This document shows, piece by piece, positions 37,184-45,755 of a stretch of DNA of 64,000 nucleotides. Numbering within the stretch: the first letter of the stretch is position 1; each line of letters begins with the position of its first letter. Origin of the DNA: an uncultured Clostridia bacterium (lineage in GTDB: Bacteria > Bacillota > Clostridia > TANB77 > CAG-508); NCBI GenBank assembly GCA_934120395.1, contig CAKOTZ010000002.1, positions 1-64,000 of the forward strand, given 5' to 3'. Both the position numbers and the translations under genes were made by a program. The notes below the pieces were generated by a model. It ran no database searches. It was given only the letters and a program-made list of their open reading frames with translations, and was not told the DNA's origin.

Positions 37184-37228
37184 TTTGTAACAATATTACA
37201 TTTATGTTACATTTTTGTTACATTTTAT
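37184..37228. repeat. TGTTACATTT-type short repeats between divergent glycogen genes
   Basis: The 260-base gap 37071-37330 is extremely AT-rich. It contains an inverted TGTAACA..TTACA unit and two direct TGTTACATTT units at 10-11 base spacing. Spacing close to a helical turn could mean a regulator-binding site. Otherwise no gene or RNA was seen there. Confidence 0.4.
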
Positions 37229-37330
37229 ACTTTTAAAATTCTAAATAAATTCTATCTAATCTATTGAATTTAATCTTATTTTGATATAGTATAGTAATAA
37301 TTAAAATGTATTTTACCAAGGAGGAAAATA

Positions 37331-38173
37331 ATGCCAGCCAAAAAAACAAACGATAAAAACGTAAAACCTACGAAGCAATCAGGCATAGATTCAAAAGTTA
37401 CAAAATCTAAACCAAAAGCAAGCACTAAAACTTCAAAAAAGACTAATACAACTAAAAAAATGGCTTCTTCAACAAAAAGTAACAAAAGAACCATTTTTAA
37501 GTCTATTACCTTAAAAAATGTAACAAAAGTAAATAAAAAGGTTAAAAAAATCAACCCAAAAAGTCTATTACATGAAGACTTAACAAAAGATTTTAATTTA
37601 TCTGAATACTATGATTTACCAGCAAAATACGAACAAACTGTCGTTAAGATATTGGCTCAAACGCCAGATACCCTTTTTATTTATTGGGATATATCTGAAA
37701 AAGATCGCCAACATTTAATTGATGTTTACGGTCCAGATGTTTTTTCATGCACAAAGCCTGTTTTAATTATAACAAATAAAACTATGAATTATAGCTTCGA
37801 AATGGATATAAATGACTTTGCTAATTGTTGGTATTTGCATGTTAATGATGCAAAATGTGAATATAGTGTTGAATTAGGCAGACGACCTAACAATACTAAT
37901 TTTCACTTAACTAACAACTATCTTTATATATCGTCATCAAATAAAATTGAAGCACCTAACGACCACGTTTTATTAGAAAAAGAGCAAAAAATGGTATACT
38001 TCAAAAATGTAAAAACAAATGTAGTTTCTTCTAAATCAGTTGCTAGACTTCATTTCTTGCAAAATTTAGGAAAATTCTACAATATTTATGACTTTTATAA
38101 AAATACCTACAAAGAAGAAAATTTAGATTCTGTAATGGACTTTACAAAGAATACTTCATCTTTCTTCAAATAA
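37331..38173 (+). CDS. DUF4912 domain protein with Lys-rich N terminus
   Basis: 280 residues. Residues 1-75 are Lys/Thr/Ser-rich and disordered. The rest is a DUF4912 domain ('LAQTPDTLFIYWDISEKDRQ', 'CWYLHVNDAKCEYSVELGRR'). DUF4912 proteins are commonly encoded beside GH57 and GT4 glycogen genes, and the domain may bind the glucan; the role is inferred. AAGGAGG precedes the ATG, and the branching enzyme follows after 22 bases. Confidence 0.85.
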   Translation: MPAKKTNDKNVKPTKQSGIDSKVTKSKPKASTKTSKKTNTTKKMASSTKSNKRTIFKSITLKNVTKVNKKVKKINPKSLLHEDLTKDFNLSEYYDLPAKYEQTVVKILAQTPDTLFIYWDISEKDRQHLIDVYGPDVFSCTKPVLIITNKTMNYSFEMDINDFANCWYLHVNDAKCEYSVELGRRPNNTNFHLTNNYLYISSSNKIEAPNDHVLLEKEQKMVYFKNVKTNVVSSKSVARLHFLQNLGKFYNIYDFYKNTYKEENLDSVMDFTKNTSSFFK

Positions 38174-38195
38174 ATTTATTACAAAGGAGAATCAC

Positions 38196-39785
38196 ATGAA
38201 AAATATTAAAGGCTATGTTAGTTTTGTTTTACATGCCCACTTACCTTTTGTTTATCATCCAGAAAGCGAAGACTATTTAGAAGAACAATGGTTATTTGAA
38301 GCTATTTCTGAAACTTACATACCATTATTACTAAATTTCAAAAAATTAGAGGAGGAAAATGTTGACTTCCGTATTACAATGTCGCTTACTCCCCCTCTTC
38401 TTTCTATGTTAGACAATAAGCTTTTACAACAAAGATATATAAAATATCTTGAAACTCATATTGAGCTTTGTCAAAAGGAAGTTAAAAGAACTGCTTATGA
38501 TGAACGTTTAAATCAATTATCTCATTATTACTTAGACCGTTATTCAAATGATTTACATGTTTTTCGCGATATTTATAATTGTAATTTAATTACAGGTTTT
38601 AAACATTTTCAAGATATAGGTGTTTTGGAGATAATTACCTGTGGCGCTACTCATGGATACTTCCCTATTTTATATGTAAATGAACATACGGTTCGAGCTC
38701 AAATTGCTGTTGGTGTTCAAACTTACGAAAAATATTTTGGAAGAAAACCTAGAGGTATATGGCTACCAGAATGTGGCTATGTTCCACAAGCTGACAAATA
38801 TTTAAGAGAATTTGGTATTGAATATGTACTCACAGAATCACACGGTATTCTATATGCAGATCCTACCCCTCTTTATGGAACTTTTGCTCCTATTGTTTCT
38901 CCTGGTGGAGTTGTTGCATTCGGACGTGATATAGAATCTTCAAAACAAGTTTGGAGCTCTATAATTGGTTATCCTGGTGATTTTAATTACCGCGAATATT
39001 ATAGAGATATTGGATATGAAACAGACTATGACTATATTAAGCCTTATATAGCAAAAAATGGTGTTCGTGTTCATACAGGAATAAAATATTATAGAATTAC
39101 TTCTAAAGGAGATTTTAAAGATTATTACAATTTGCAATGGGCAAAGGATACAGCTGAACGCCAAGCTGGCCACTTCTTTGACTCTCGTGTTAATCAAATT
39201 AACTACTTATCTGAACAAATGCATATTCCTCCTATTGTTGTATGTCCTTATGATGCTGAATTATATGGTCACTGGTGGTATGAAGGCCCATATTGGCTTT
39301 ATACCCTATTTAAAAAAATATATTATGATGATTGTAATTTTAAACTAATTACACCTGGTGAATATATTGACCAATATCCTGAAATTCAAGTGGCATCGCC
39401 TTGTATATCTAGTTGGGGTAAAAACGGATATAGCGAAGTATGGTTAAATGGAACTAACGATTATGTTCACAAACATCTTCATGTAGCCGGAGATAGAATG
39501 GTTGAGTTAGCTCATGAATTCTACAACGAAACTGACGAATTAAAACTTCGTACTCTAAACCAATGTGCTAGAGAACTTTTACTTGCACAAAGTAGCGATT
39601 GGTTATTTATTATTACAAATGGAACTATGGTCGACTATGCTAAAAAACGTATTAAAGACCATATTGGTCGATTTACAAAATTATATAATCAACTAAAAGA
39701 AAATAATGTTGAGGAAGAGTTTTTAGAAATGCTTGAAGAAAAGGATGCCATCTTCCCTGAAATTGATTATCATATTTATGCTTAA
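38196..39785 (+). CDS. GH57 1,4-alpha-glucan branching enzyme
   Basis: 529 residues. N-terminal GH57 domain with 'LHAHLPFV'; the presumed nucleophile Glu in 'GIWLPECGY' (near residue 193) and the presumed acid Asp in 'PYDAELYGHWW' (near 353); then a helical C-terminal domain. GH57 branching enzymes introduce alpha-1,6 branches into glycogen. Its genomic partners (DUF4912 protein, GT4 synthase) fit glycogen storage, which spore formers often use. Confidence 0.88.
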   Translation: MKNIKGYVSFVLHAHLPFVYHPESEDYLEEQWLFEAISETYIPLLLNFKKLEEENVDFRITMSLTPPLLSMLDNKLLQQRYIKYLETHIELCQKEVKRTAYDERLNQLSHYYLDRYSNDLHVFRDIYNCNLITGFKHFQDIGVLEIITCGATHGYFPILYVNEHTVRAQIAVGVQTYEKYFGRKPRGIWLPECGYVPQADKYLREFGIEYVLTESHGILYADPTPLYGTFAPIVSPGGVVAFGRDIESSKQVWSSIIGYPGDFNYREYYRDIGYETDYDYIKPYIAKNGVRVHTGIKYYRITSKGDFKDYYNLQWAKDTAERQAGHFFDSRVNQINYLSEQMHIPPIVVCPYDAELYGHWWYEGPYWLYTLFKKIYYDDCNFKLITPGEYIDQYPEIQVASPCISSWGKNGYSEVWLNGTNDYVHKHLHVAGDRMVELAHEFYNETDELKLRTLNQCARELLLAQSSDWLFIITNGTMVDYAKKRIKDHIGRFTKLYNQLKENNVEEEFLEMLEEKDAIFPEIDYHIYA

Positions 39786-39809
39786 AAAGTGGGTTTTACC
39801 ACTTTTTTT
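39784..39809 (+). terminator. Terminator of the DUF4912-GH57 operon
   Basis: AAAAAGTGG/CCACTTTTT stem with T tail, overlapping the GH57 stop. Confidence 0.85.
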
Positions 39810-39919
39810 GTTTTTTACTATTATACAAGTTTCCTTTTTCCAAAAATTGAATAAAATAGGTATATCTAAAGGTATTTTAGTAGATAATATTTACATATTT
39901 ATGGAAGGAGTCTTGTATC

Positions 39920-40780
39920 GTGTTAAAATCATTTTGTATAAAAACCAATAATTCATCTATTATAGATTATCTATTAAGTACTTTCAAAAAGGATACACCA
40001 GAGAATTTTTATTTATCTAAAAATAGTTTTAAAATATATGACAATGTTATTTTTCATTATGTTGGTAATTCTGAGGAATTATTTTACGATTATGTTTCTG
40101 AATGCTTAAAAAATGTAATTATTAGATTTTATGAACCCAAACTATTTTCCAATTTAATTAATTATAATTATTTTTATTTTTCTGATTCTGAAAAGAAATT
40201 GATTTTAGATTCTTGTATTGATATTTTGTTAGAAGAGGATAATCATAATGTGTTTGAAAGAAAAAAAGTTGCATTCTATCTTTGTAAAGAATATGTGAAA
40301 GAAAATAAAGCTGTTATTTTAGATGGATTAGTACATTTTCGCTTGAAGGAATATATTAATATTTTGGATTCTATTGTTGAATCTTGCGTTAATAGCTATA
40401 TTATTGAAAAAGAATATATGGAGTTTGTTGATTTACTAAAATATTACATTGATTCTAAATCCTCTTCTAATGAAATTTTACATTTAATTTACTTTAATCA
40501 AGAATCTATATTACTAGATAATGAAAAAAATGTGATACCTTTTGACTCTGACATTTATAATGCCAAATATCTCTCTGATATCACATTTTCTTCAAATGAT
40601 TATTGTTTAAATACCTTGCTTAACATTCTTCCAAATAAGTTATATATACATTTATTAGATGAGGTTGAAGATGAATTTATTAATACCTTAAAATCTATTT
40701 TTGGGAAAAGGGCTATTGTTTGTATAGATTGTAAAATGTGCCAATATTATAAAACTCAAAGACTTATCACCAAAAAATAA
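39920..40780 (+). CDS. ytxC: Putative sporulation protein YtxC
   Basis: 286 residues matching YtxC proteins of spore formers: 'LFYDYVSECLKNVIIRFYE', 'YNYFYFSDSEKK', 'ILDGLVHFRLKEYINILD' and 'YIIEKEYMEFVDLLK'. The molecular role is unknown. GTG start nine bases after AAGGAG. Convergent with the rhodanese gene, whose stop lies two bases away; no terminator hairpin is evident between them. Confidence 0.82.
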   Translation: MLKSFCIKTNNSSIIDYLLSTFKKDTPENFYLSKNSFKIYDNVIFHYVGNSEELFYDYVSECLKNVIIRFYEPKLFSNLINYNYFYFSDSEKKLILDSCIDILLEEDNHNVFERKKVAFYLCKEYVKENKAVILDGLVHFRLKEYINILDSIVESCVNSYIIEKEYMEFVDLLKYYIDSKSSSNEILHLIYFNQESILLDNEKNVIPFDSDIYNAKYLSDITFSSNDYCLNTLLNILPNKLYIHLLDEVEDEFINTLKSIFGKRAIVCIDCKMCQYYKTQRLITKK

Positions 40781-40782
40781 AC

Positions 40783-41118
40783 CTAATTATTATCTAATCC
40801 GCCTCTAATATTATAAACGTTTTCGTAACCCATTTTTTTAAGTGTAGCTTCCGCCTTTTTGCTTCGTCCGCCGTATTGGCAATATACTATTATTAAGGTT
40901 CTTTTATCTGGTACTATGCTAAAAATTTTTGAGCCTAGTTCATATAGTGGCAATGATATTGCGCCCTCAAGATGATATTCATTATATTCTTGAGGGCTTC
41001 TTACATCTATTAAAACTGCTGTTCTATCTTGGCTTAGTATGTGTCTTGCTTCTTGCAAGTTTATGTCGTTTGCACTTGTTCTATACATACGATATCTTAT
41101 TTTGTCCAATATTTTCAT
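40783..41118 (-). CDS. Rhodanese-like domain protein
   Basis: Single rhodanese domain of 111 residues. Active-site loop 'YCQYGGRS' with the sulfur-carrying Cys, 'LIDVRSPQEYNEYHLEGAISLP' before it and 'VYNIRGGLD' at the end. Likely a sulfurtransferase or redox protein. A palindrome right after its promoter suggests repressor control. Confidence 0.9.
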   Translation of the reverse strand: MKILDKIRYRMYRTSANDINLQEARHILSQDRTAVLIDVRSPQEYNEYHLEGAISLPLYELGSKIFSIVPDKRTLIIVYCQYGGRSKKAEATLKKMGYENVYNIRGGLDNN

Positions 41119-41136
41119 TGTGTGTCGCCTCCTTTT

Positions 41137-41152
41137 TAGGCATTAATGCCTA
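41137..41152. promoter_or_regulatory. Perfect 16-base palindrome, likely operator of the rhodanese gene
   Basis: TAGGCATTAATGCCTA lies between the -10 box and the AAGGAGG ribosome site, where a repressor would block initiation or elongation. Confidence 0.6.
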
Positions 41153-41156
41153 ATAT

Positions 41157-41185
41157 AGTATATGAAGGCGTGAGTATTTTGTCAC
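41157..41185 (-). promoter_or_regulatory. Promoter of the rhodanese gene
   Basis: GTGACA, 17 bases, TATACT on the minus strand. Confidence 0.6.
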
Positions 41186-41246
41186 AGTATGGTTTTATAA
41201 TTAACTTGCAATATACTAAACTATTATTTCCCACATAAATAATTTT

Positions 41247-42152
41247 TTATAGTAATTTTGATTTTAGTAATATTACAACCGGTCGAACATAGTTTTTGTA
41301 TGTCTTCCAGCCATTACTTCCTGGGTCAGCTCCGCTTGCAACACTTCCTTTATACTCTTGTGCTATTAAAGCTGTAACACTGTTTCCACTTACTCCATAT
41401 ACCTTATTGCTCCCATAATTATCATTAAGCCAATATACAGCTCCAATATTTCTATAGCTTGCTGCAACTCCTTCTGCTTCTGCTTTTGTTAAAAGTCGTC
41501 CACTACCTCCTAAGTTGCTCCCAAATGAGCTTGCTTGACTTTTTGCGTCACCCCAATTTGCACTTCCTATAGTTGTTTTACATAGCAATGTTACATTAGT
41601 TCCATCATCTCCTATTACATAAAAATCATATCCTCCAACGCTTACTGTTTCTCCATTTGAATACGTTGTTTTTTTGTTTACCTTTAATGTATACTCAACT
41701 GACTTCTCTTTATATTCTTTTGTTCCTGCACTTGTTACTTTTATTATAACAGTTTCATCTACATTCTTTGGTGTTACTGTTATTTTATTTCCGCTTATAG
41801 TAGCTGTTGCAATATCTTCGTTTAATGTTTTTACGCTTAAATCTCCTCCACTTATATTTTTTATTACGTCAAATGTTATTGTATTCGGATAAGTACATTC
41901 TCCACTTGTTGCTGAAAGTTCTATTTCTCCTTCTTTTCTATTTAATAAATCAAAGTATTCTTCTACTTTATTTAACAAATTTTGTTCATTTGTTGCCTTT
42001 TCTTGATATTTATCAACACTAGACTGTGCCTTGTTAATTAATCCATTCTCTCCTAGCAACATTGACAAACTCACTCCTGCTAGAATTAGCAAAACAATAA
42101 TTGTAATTATCAATGCTACCAATGTGATTGCTTTGTTACTTTTCAAGTTCAT
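41247..42152 (-). CDS. Type IV pilin-like protein with Ig-like and 'RPVV' C-terminal domains (type A)
   Basis: 301 residues. The N terminus MNLKSNKAITLVALIITI is a prepilin-type signal: basic residues, then Ala before Ile-Thr-Leu-Val, with Ala at the position usually held by Glu+5, and a hydrophobic helix to about residue 34. A coiled region, an Ig-like beta domain (about 75-155) and a C-terminal domain ending 'YVRPVVILLKSKL' follow. The first ~240 residues are almost identical to the gene at 44414; the last 60 differ strongly. The variable part includes 'YWLNDNYG'. Last gene of the array; no element or terminator follows it. Confidence 0.8.
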   Translation of the reverse strand: MNLKSNKAITLVALIITIIVLLILAGVSLSMLLGENGLINKAQSSVDKYQEKATNEQNLLNKVEEYFDLLNRKEGEIELSATSGECTYPNTITFDVIKNISGGDLSVKTLNEDIATATISGNKITVTPKNVDETVIIKVTSAGTKEYKEKSVEYTLKVNKKTTYSNGETVSVGGYDFYVIGDDGTNVTLLCKTTIGSANWGDAKSQASSFGSNLGGSGRLLTKAEAEGVAASYRNIGAVYWLNDNYGSNKVYGVSGNSVTALIAQEYKGSVASGADPGSNGWKTYKNYVRPVVILLKSKLL

Positions 42153-42251
42153 TTTTATACCTCTTTCCTTTGTATTTATACATAAAATTATAATTTTAGT
42201 TTATCCGTATATAATCAATATTATGTAATTCTATGTTAATTAGTTAACCGT

Positions 42252-42280
42252 ATTTTATACTATTATTTTGAACTTGTAAA
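42252..42280 (-). promoter_or_regulatory. Promoter of pilin-like gene 41247-42152
   Basis: TTTACA, 17 bases, TAAAAT; same block as at the other pilin-like genes. Confidence 0.6.
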
Positions 42281-42290
42281 GTAAAATTGA

Positions 42291-42585
42291 AAAAAACTTA
42301 CCTTTACATGGTAAGTTTTTTGTTCTTCGCTTTCTTTTCCGCGATTTATCACAAATATCATTTTTTCCATTCGGTTCTTCCCACTGGAGCTGTAACATTG
42401 CTCCCGCAATTAACAGCTCTCAGCGGTCCCCACGGAAAACCTCATTTCAAAAATATATTTGTTCTTCTCGCTAATGAGATGCTAATTTTTAAGCATTAAA
42501 AATGCCTCTTACTAGCCGTAAGAAAAATATTTGCACTCTCACGGAACGGCTAAATTTTCATATATTTTTGTGTAGGCGGTAACAC
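42291..42585 (-). ncRNA. Candidate structured RNA, copy 2 (internally shortened)
   Basis: 295 bases. Terminator at 42291-42321, rod hairpin at 42373-42441 with loop GGGA (minus strand), and start hairpin GTGT/ACAC at 42570-42585 are kept. About 110 bases between rod and start hairpin are replaced by a shorter segment, yet a TAGCCGT/ACGGCTA stem is still formed. This suggests that stem matters. Confidence 0.5.
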
Positions 42586-42629
42586 GTATGAAAAAAAGCA
42601 TAAAAAAATCAAGCAATTTCGTATTAATG

Positions 42630-43871
42630 CTACTTTAAATATAATACAACTCTAAATCCAAGACCACAATCAGTTCCGGTTAAATTTCCATCACAATGCC
42701 TATAACAAACTGGATGAATATTTGATGGGTCACGGAAACTTCCCCCTCTAAAAACATGCTCTATTTCACTATTGCCAATCTCATCAGTATATTCCCAAAG
42801 ATTTCCTGCTATATCATAAGTATGATACATTTCCGAAACTTTACTTGCTCCTATTGTAAACAAAGTATATCTTTCTGTTTCACCTGTTATTTTATTTTTA
42901 AAATCTGTAATATACCATTTTGTATCATTAAGAGTTGCTGTAGCACTTCTACCACTATACGATATTGAATTTAATCCGTAATTTCCAATTAGACCTGAAT
43001 CGAACAAATCATTTTTAGAAAATATAATTCCACTTTCGTTAGTTTTTCCAATACATTTTTGTATCATTACGTCCCATTGGGTTCCTGAAATTAATTTACT
43101 TGACACTGTTTCGCTTTTTTCATACATTTTCTCTGCATTCTTTTTGCAAAATTCATAACTTATAAAATTCCAAGGTATCTTTCCTGCTTTTGATAACGGA
43201 ATTCCATCAATATTATAACCCACATTACTTGTACTTAATACTGTTCCACTATATTCTATAATTTCATCAGCTAATCCAGCTTCGTATCTTCCTATATAAA
43301 AACCTCCGTACTTTTTTATTTGTTCAACTTCCTTTGTTGATATACCACTAGTATCATAATTTCCTCCAATCATATAATTTGAACCCCAATCTGTTTTGTG
43401 ATACTCTTCCTCTGTGCATGGAATCCATACAAATTGATTTCCTGCCAAGCTTGTCGTATATTCCCATGTTGTTTTGTCTATTTTTCCATCATAGGCATCA
43501 GCTGGGTCGTCTGATATGATTACTCCATTATCTAAATTTCCACCAACATAGTAAAAATTCTTAGGTACTGGTATTATATTTTTCTTATCATCAAGTACAG
43601 CATCTACTGCGTCTTTATTCCAGCCACCTGGCAAATCTACTTTTGTGCCTGGTGATTTCAGTTGTAAATCCATATAACTTTCTATACTGTTTAATAATTT
43701 TTGTTCATTTTCACTACTTTCTTTATATCTATTCACACTTGACTGTGCCTTGTTAATCAAGCCATTTTCTCCTAGTACCATTGATAAACTTACTCCTGCT
43801 AGAATTAGCAAAACAATAATTGTAATTATCAATGCTACTAATGTGATAGCTTTATTACTTTTCAAATTCAT
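42630..43871 (-). CDS. Type IV pilin-like protein with FGE/C-type-lectin-fold domain (type B)
   Basis: 413 residues. Same prepilin-type head as its neighbours, then from about residue 85 an FGE-sulfatase (SUMF1-like) domain. Landmarks: 'FVWIPCTEEEYHK', 'GGFYIGRYEAG', 'SGTQWDVMIQKCIG', 'YDIAGNLWEYTDE', 'FRGGSFRD' and the end 'GLGFRVVLYLK'. The Cys pair needed for formylglycine formation is not evident, so a ligand-binding role is more likely than catalysis. Nearly identical to 45756-47012 over the first ~165 residues and about half identical after 'KTDWGS'. Confidence 0.82.
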   Translation of the reverse strand: MNLKSNKAITLVALIITIIVLLILAGVSLSMVLGENGLINKAQSSVNRYKESSENEQKLLNSIESYMDLQLKSPGTKVDLPGGWNKDAVDAVLDDKKNIIPVPKNFYYVGGNLDNGVIISDDPADAYDGKIDKTTWEYTTSLAGNQFVWIPCTEEEYHKTDWGSNYMIGGNYDTSGISTKEVEQIKKYGGFYIGRYEAGLADEIIEYSGTVLSTSNVGYNIDGIPLSKAGKIPWNFISYEFCKKNAEKMYEKSETVSSKLISGTQWDVMIQKCIGKTNESGIIFSKNDLFDSGLIGNYGLNSISYSGRSATATLNDTKWYITDFKNKITGETERYTLFTIGASKVSEMYHTYDIAGNLWEYTDEIGNSEIEHVFRGGSFRDPSNIHPVCYRHCDGNLTGTDCGLGFRVVLYLK

Positions 43872-43970
43872 TTTTATACCTCTTTCCTTTGTGTTTCTAT
43901 ATAAAATTATAATTTTAGCTTATCCATCTTTAATCAATATTATGTAATTCTATGTTAATTAGTTAACTGT

Positions 43971-43999
43971 ATTTTATACTATTATCTTGAACTTGTAAA
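43971..43999 (-). promoter_or_regulatory. Promoter of pilin-like gene 42630-43871
   Basis: TTTACA, 17 bases, TAAAAT on the minus strand. Confidence 0.6.
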
Positions 44000-44008
44000 G
44001 TACAATTG

Positions 44009-44400
44009 AAAAAAACTTACCTTTACAATGGTAAGCTTTTGTTCTTCGCTTTCTTTTCCGCGATTTATCACAAATATCATTTTTTCCATTCGGTTCTTCC
44101 CACTGGAGCTGTAACATTGCTTTCGCAATTAACAGCTCTCAGCGGTCCCCACGGAAAACCTCATTTCAAAAATATATTTGTTCTTCTCGCTAATGCATTG
44201 CTAATTTTAAAACACTTGAATAAGTCTATCACTAGCCGAAGACAAAAATATATAAAATTTAAAAGTGAGTTCGACCTTGAAGCAGTTATTCACTACACAA
44301 GTTTAGAATGTGTTCAATAGAATTTGAAAAGGCTGTCTCTCAAGCGCCTTGGAGAACGGAACGGCTAAATTTTCATATATTTTTGTGTAGGCGGTAACAC
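44009..44400 (-). ncRNA. Candidate structured RNA, copy 3 (full length)
   Basis: 392 bases, near-identical to copy 1. Terminator at 44009-44041 (one bulged base), rod at 44092-44160 with a GAAA loop on the minus strand, GTGT/ACAC hairpin at 44385-44400. The 69-base rod differs from copies 1 and 2 only in its loop. Confidence 0.5.
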
Positions 44401-44413
44401 TGTAGTAAAAAAA

Positions 44414-45289
44414 CTACAATTTAGATTTAGAGATAACTACAACTGGGCGCACATATAATGGTCCAGTTCCACTACTCCTATCTATATAAAAATAGTTAAT
44501 GAATTTATCATAATCAACATACCATGCACATTTAGAACCATTTGCATACCCGTAATAATCATTAAGCCAGTAATGTATTCCAATGTCGCGATATTTCACT
44601 GCAACCCCTTCTGCTTCTGCTTTTGTTAAAAGTCGTCCACTTCCACCTAAGTTGCTTCCAAATGTACTTGCTTGACTTTTTGCACCGTTCCAATTATTAC
44701 TACCTATAGTTGTTTTACATAGCAAGGTCACATTAGTTCCATCATCTCCTATTACATAAAAACTATATCCTCCAACGCTTACTGTTTCTCCATTTGAATA
44801 CGTTGTTTTTTTGTTTACCTTTAATGTATACTCAACTGACTTTTCTTTATATTCTTTTGTTCCTGCACTTGTTACTTTTATTATTACAGTTTCATCTACA
44901 TTTTTTGGCGTTACCGTTATTGTATTTCCGCTTATAGTAGCTGTTGCAATATCTTCGTTTAATGTTTTTACGCTTAAATCTCCTCCACTTGTATTTTTTA
45001 TTACATCAAATGTTATTGTATTTGGATAAGTACATTCTCCACTTGTTGCTGAAAGTTCTATTTCTCCTTCTTTTCTATTTAGTAAGTCAAAGTATTCTTC
45101 TACTTTATTTAACAAATTTTGTTCATTTGTTGCCTTTTCTTGGTATTTATTCACACTAGACTGTACTTTGTTAATTAATCCATTCTCTCCTAGCACCATT
45201 GACAAACTCACTCCTGCTAATATTAAAAGTATAATTATTGTAATTATCAATGCTACTAATGTGATTGCTTTGTTACTTTTCAAGTTCAT
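44414..45289 (-). CDS. Type IV pilin-like protein with Ig-like and 'RPVV' C-terminal domains (type A)
   Basis: 291 residues from the ATG at 45289, which has AAAGAGG upstream and matches the start of its paralogues; the open frame extends 22 codons further without support. Prepilin-type head, Ig-like middle domain, then a variable C-terminal domain ending 'LYVRPVVVISKSKL'. Aligns with 41247-42152 at near identity until 'TKAEAEGVA', after which only framework residues such as 'YWLND' and 'VRPVV' are shared. Presumably exported and assembled or anchored through a prepilin peptidase pathway whose genes are not in this window. Confidence 0.8.
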   Translation of the reverse strand: MNLKSNKAITLVALIITIIILLILAGVSLSMVLGENGLINKVQSSVNKYQEKATNEQNLLNKVEEYFDLLNRKEGEIELSATSGECTYPNTITFDVIKNTSGGDLSVKTLNEDIATATISGNTITVTPKNVDETVIIKVTSAGTKEYKEKSVEYTLKVNKKTTYSNGETVSVGGYSFYVIGDDGTNVTLLCKTTIGSNNWNGAKSQASTFGSNLGGSGRLLTKAEAEGVAVKYRDIGIHYWLNDYYGYANGSKCAWYVDYDKFINYFYIDRSSGTGPLYVRPVVVISKSKL

Positions 45290-45388
45290 TTTTATACCTC
45301 TTTCCTTTGTGTTTCTACATAAAATTATAGTTTTATTTTGTTCACATCTAAACAATATTATGTAATTCTATGTTAATCAGTTAACCGT

Positions 45389-45417
45389 ATTTTATACTAT
45401 TATCTTGAACTTGTAAA
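45389..45417 (-). promoter_or_regulatory. Promoter of pilin-like gene 44414-45289
   Basis: TTTACA, 17 bases, TAAAAT on the minus strand. Confidence 0.6.
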
Positions 45418-45426
45418 GTACAATTG

Positions 45427-45687
45427 AAAAAAACTCACCTTTGTATGGTAAGCTTTTCGTTTCTTGACTTTCTTTTCCGCGATTTATCACAAATATCATT
45501 TTTTCCATTCGGTTCTTCCTAGTCGAAAGCAAAAATATATAAAATTTAAAAGTGAGTTCGACCTTGAAGCAGTAATTCACTACACAAGTTTAGAATGTGT
45601 TCAATAAAATCTGAAAAGGCTGTCTCTCAAGCGCCTTGGAGAACGGAACGGCTAAATTTTCATATATTTTTGTGTAGGCGGTAACAC
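45427..45687 (-). ncRNA. Candidate structured RNA, copy 4 (rod hairpin deleted)
   Basis: 261 bases. Both ends match copy 1, but 132 bases corresponding to 259-390 of copy 1 are missing, including most of the rod hairpin. A direct repeat CAC brackets the deleted segment in copy 1. The terminator stem also has a mismatch (ACTCACC). This copy is probably not functional. Confidence 0.45.
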
Positions 45688-45755
45688 GGCAATAGACTAG
45701 AAAACACACAAATTCAATATATCAGCTTATGTTACTATTAATCTACACATTTCCA

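Noticed and set aside
42153..42629. c-di-GMP or other known riboswitch before the pilin genes
   Set aside because: The conserved cores of the c-di-GMP-I, c-di-GMP-II and cobalamin classes that I know are not present.
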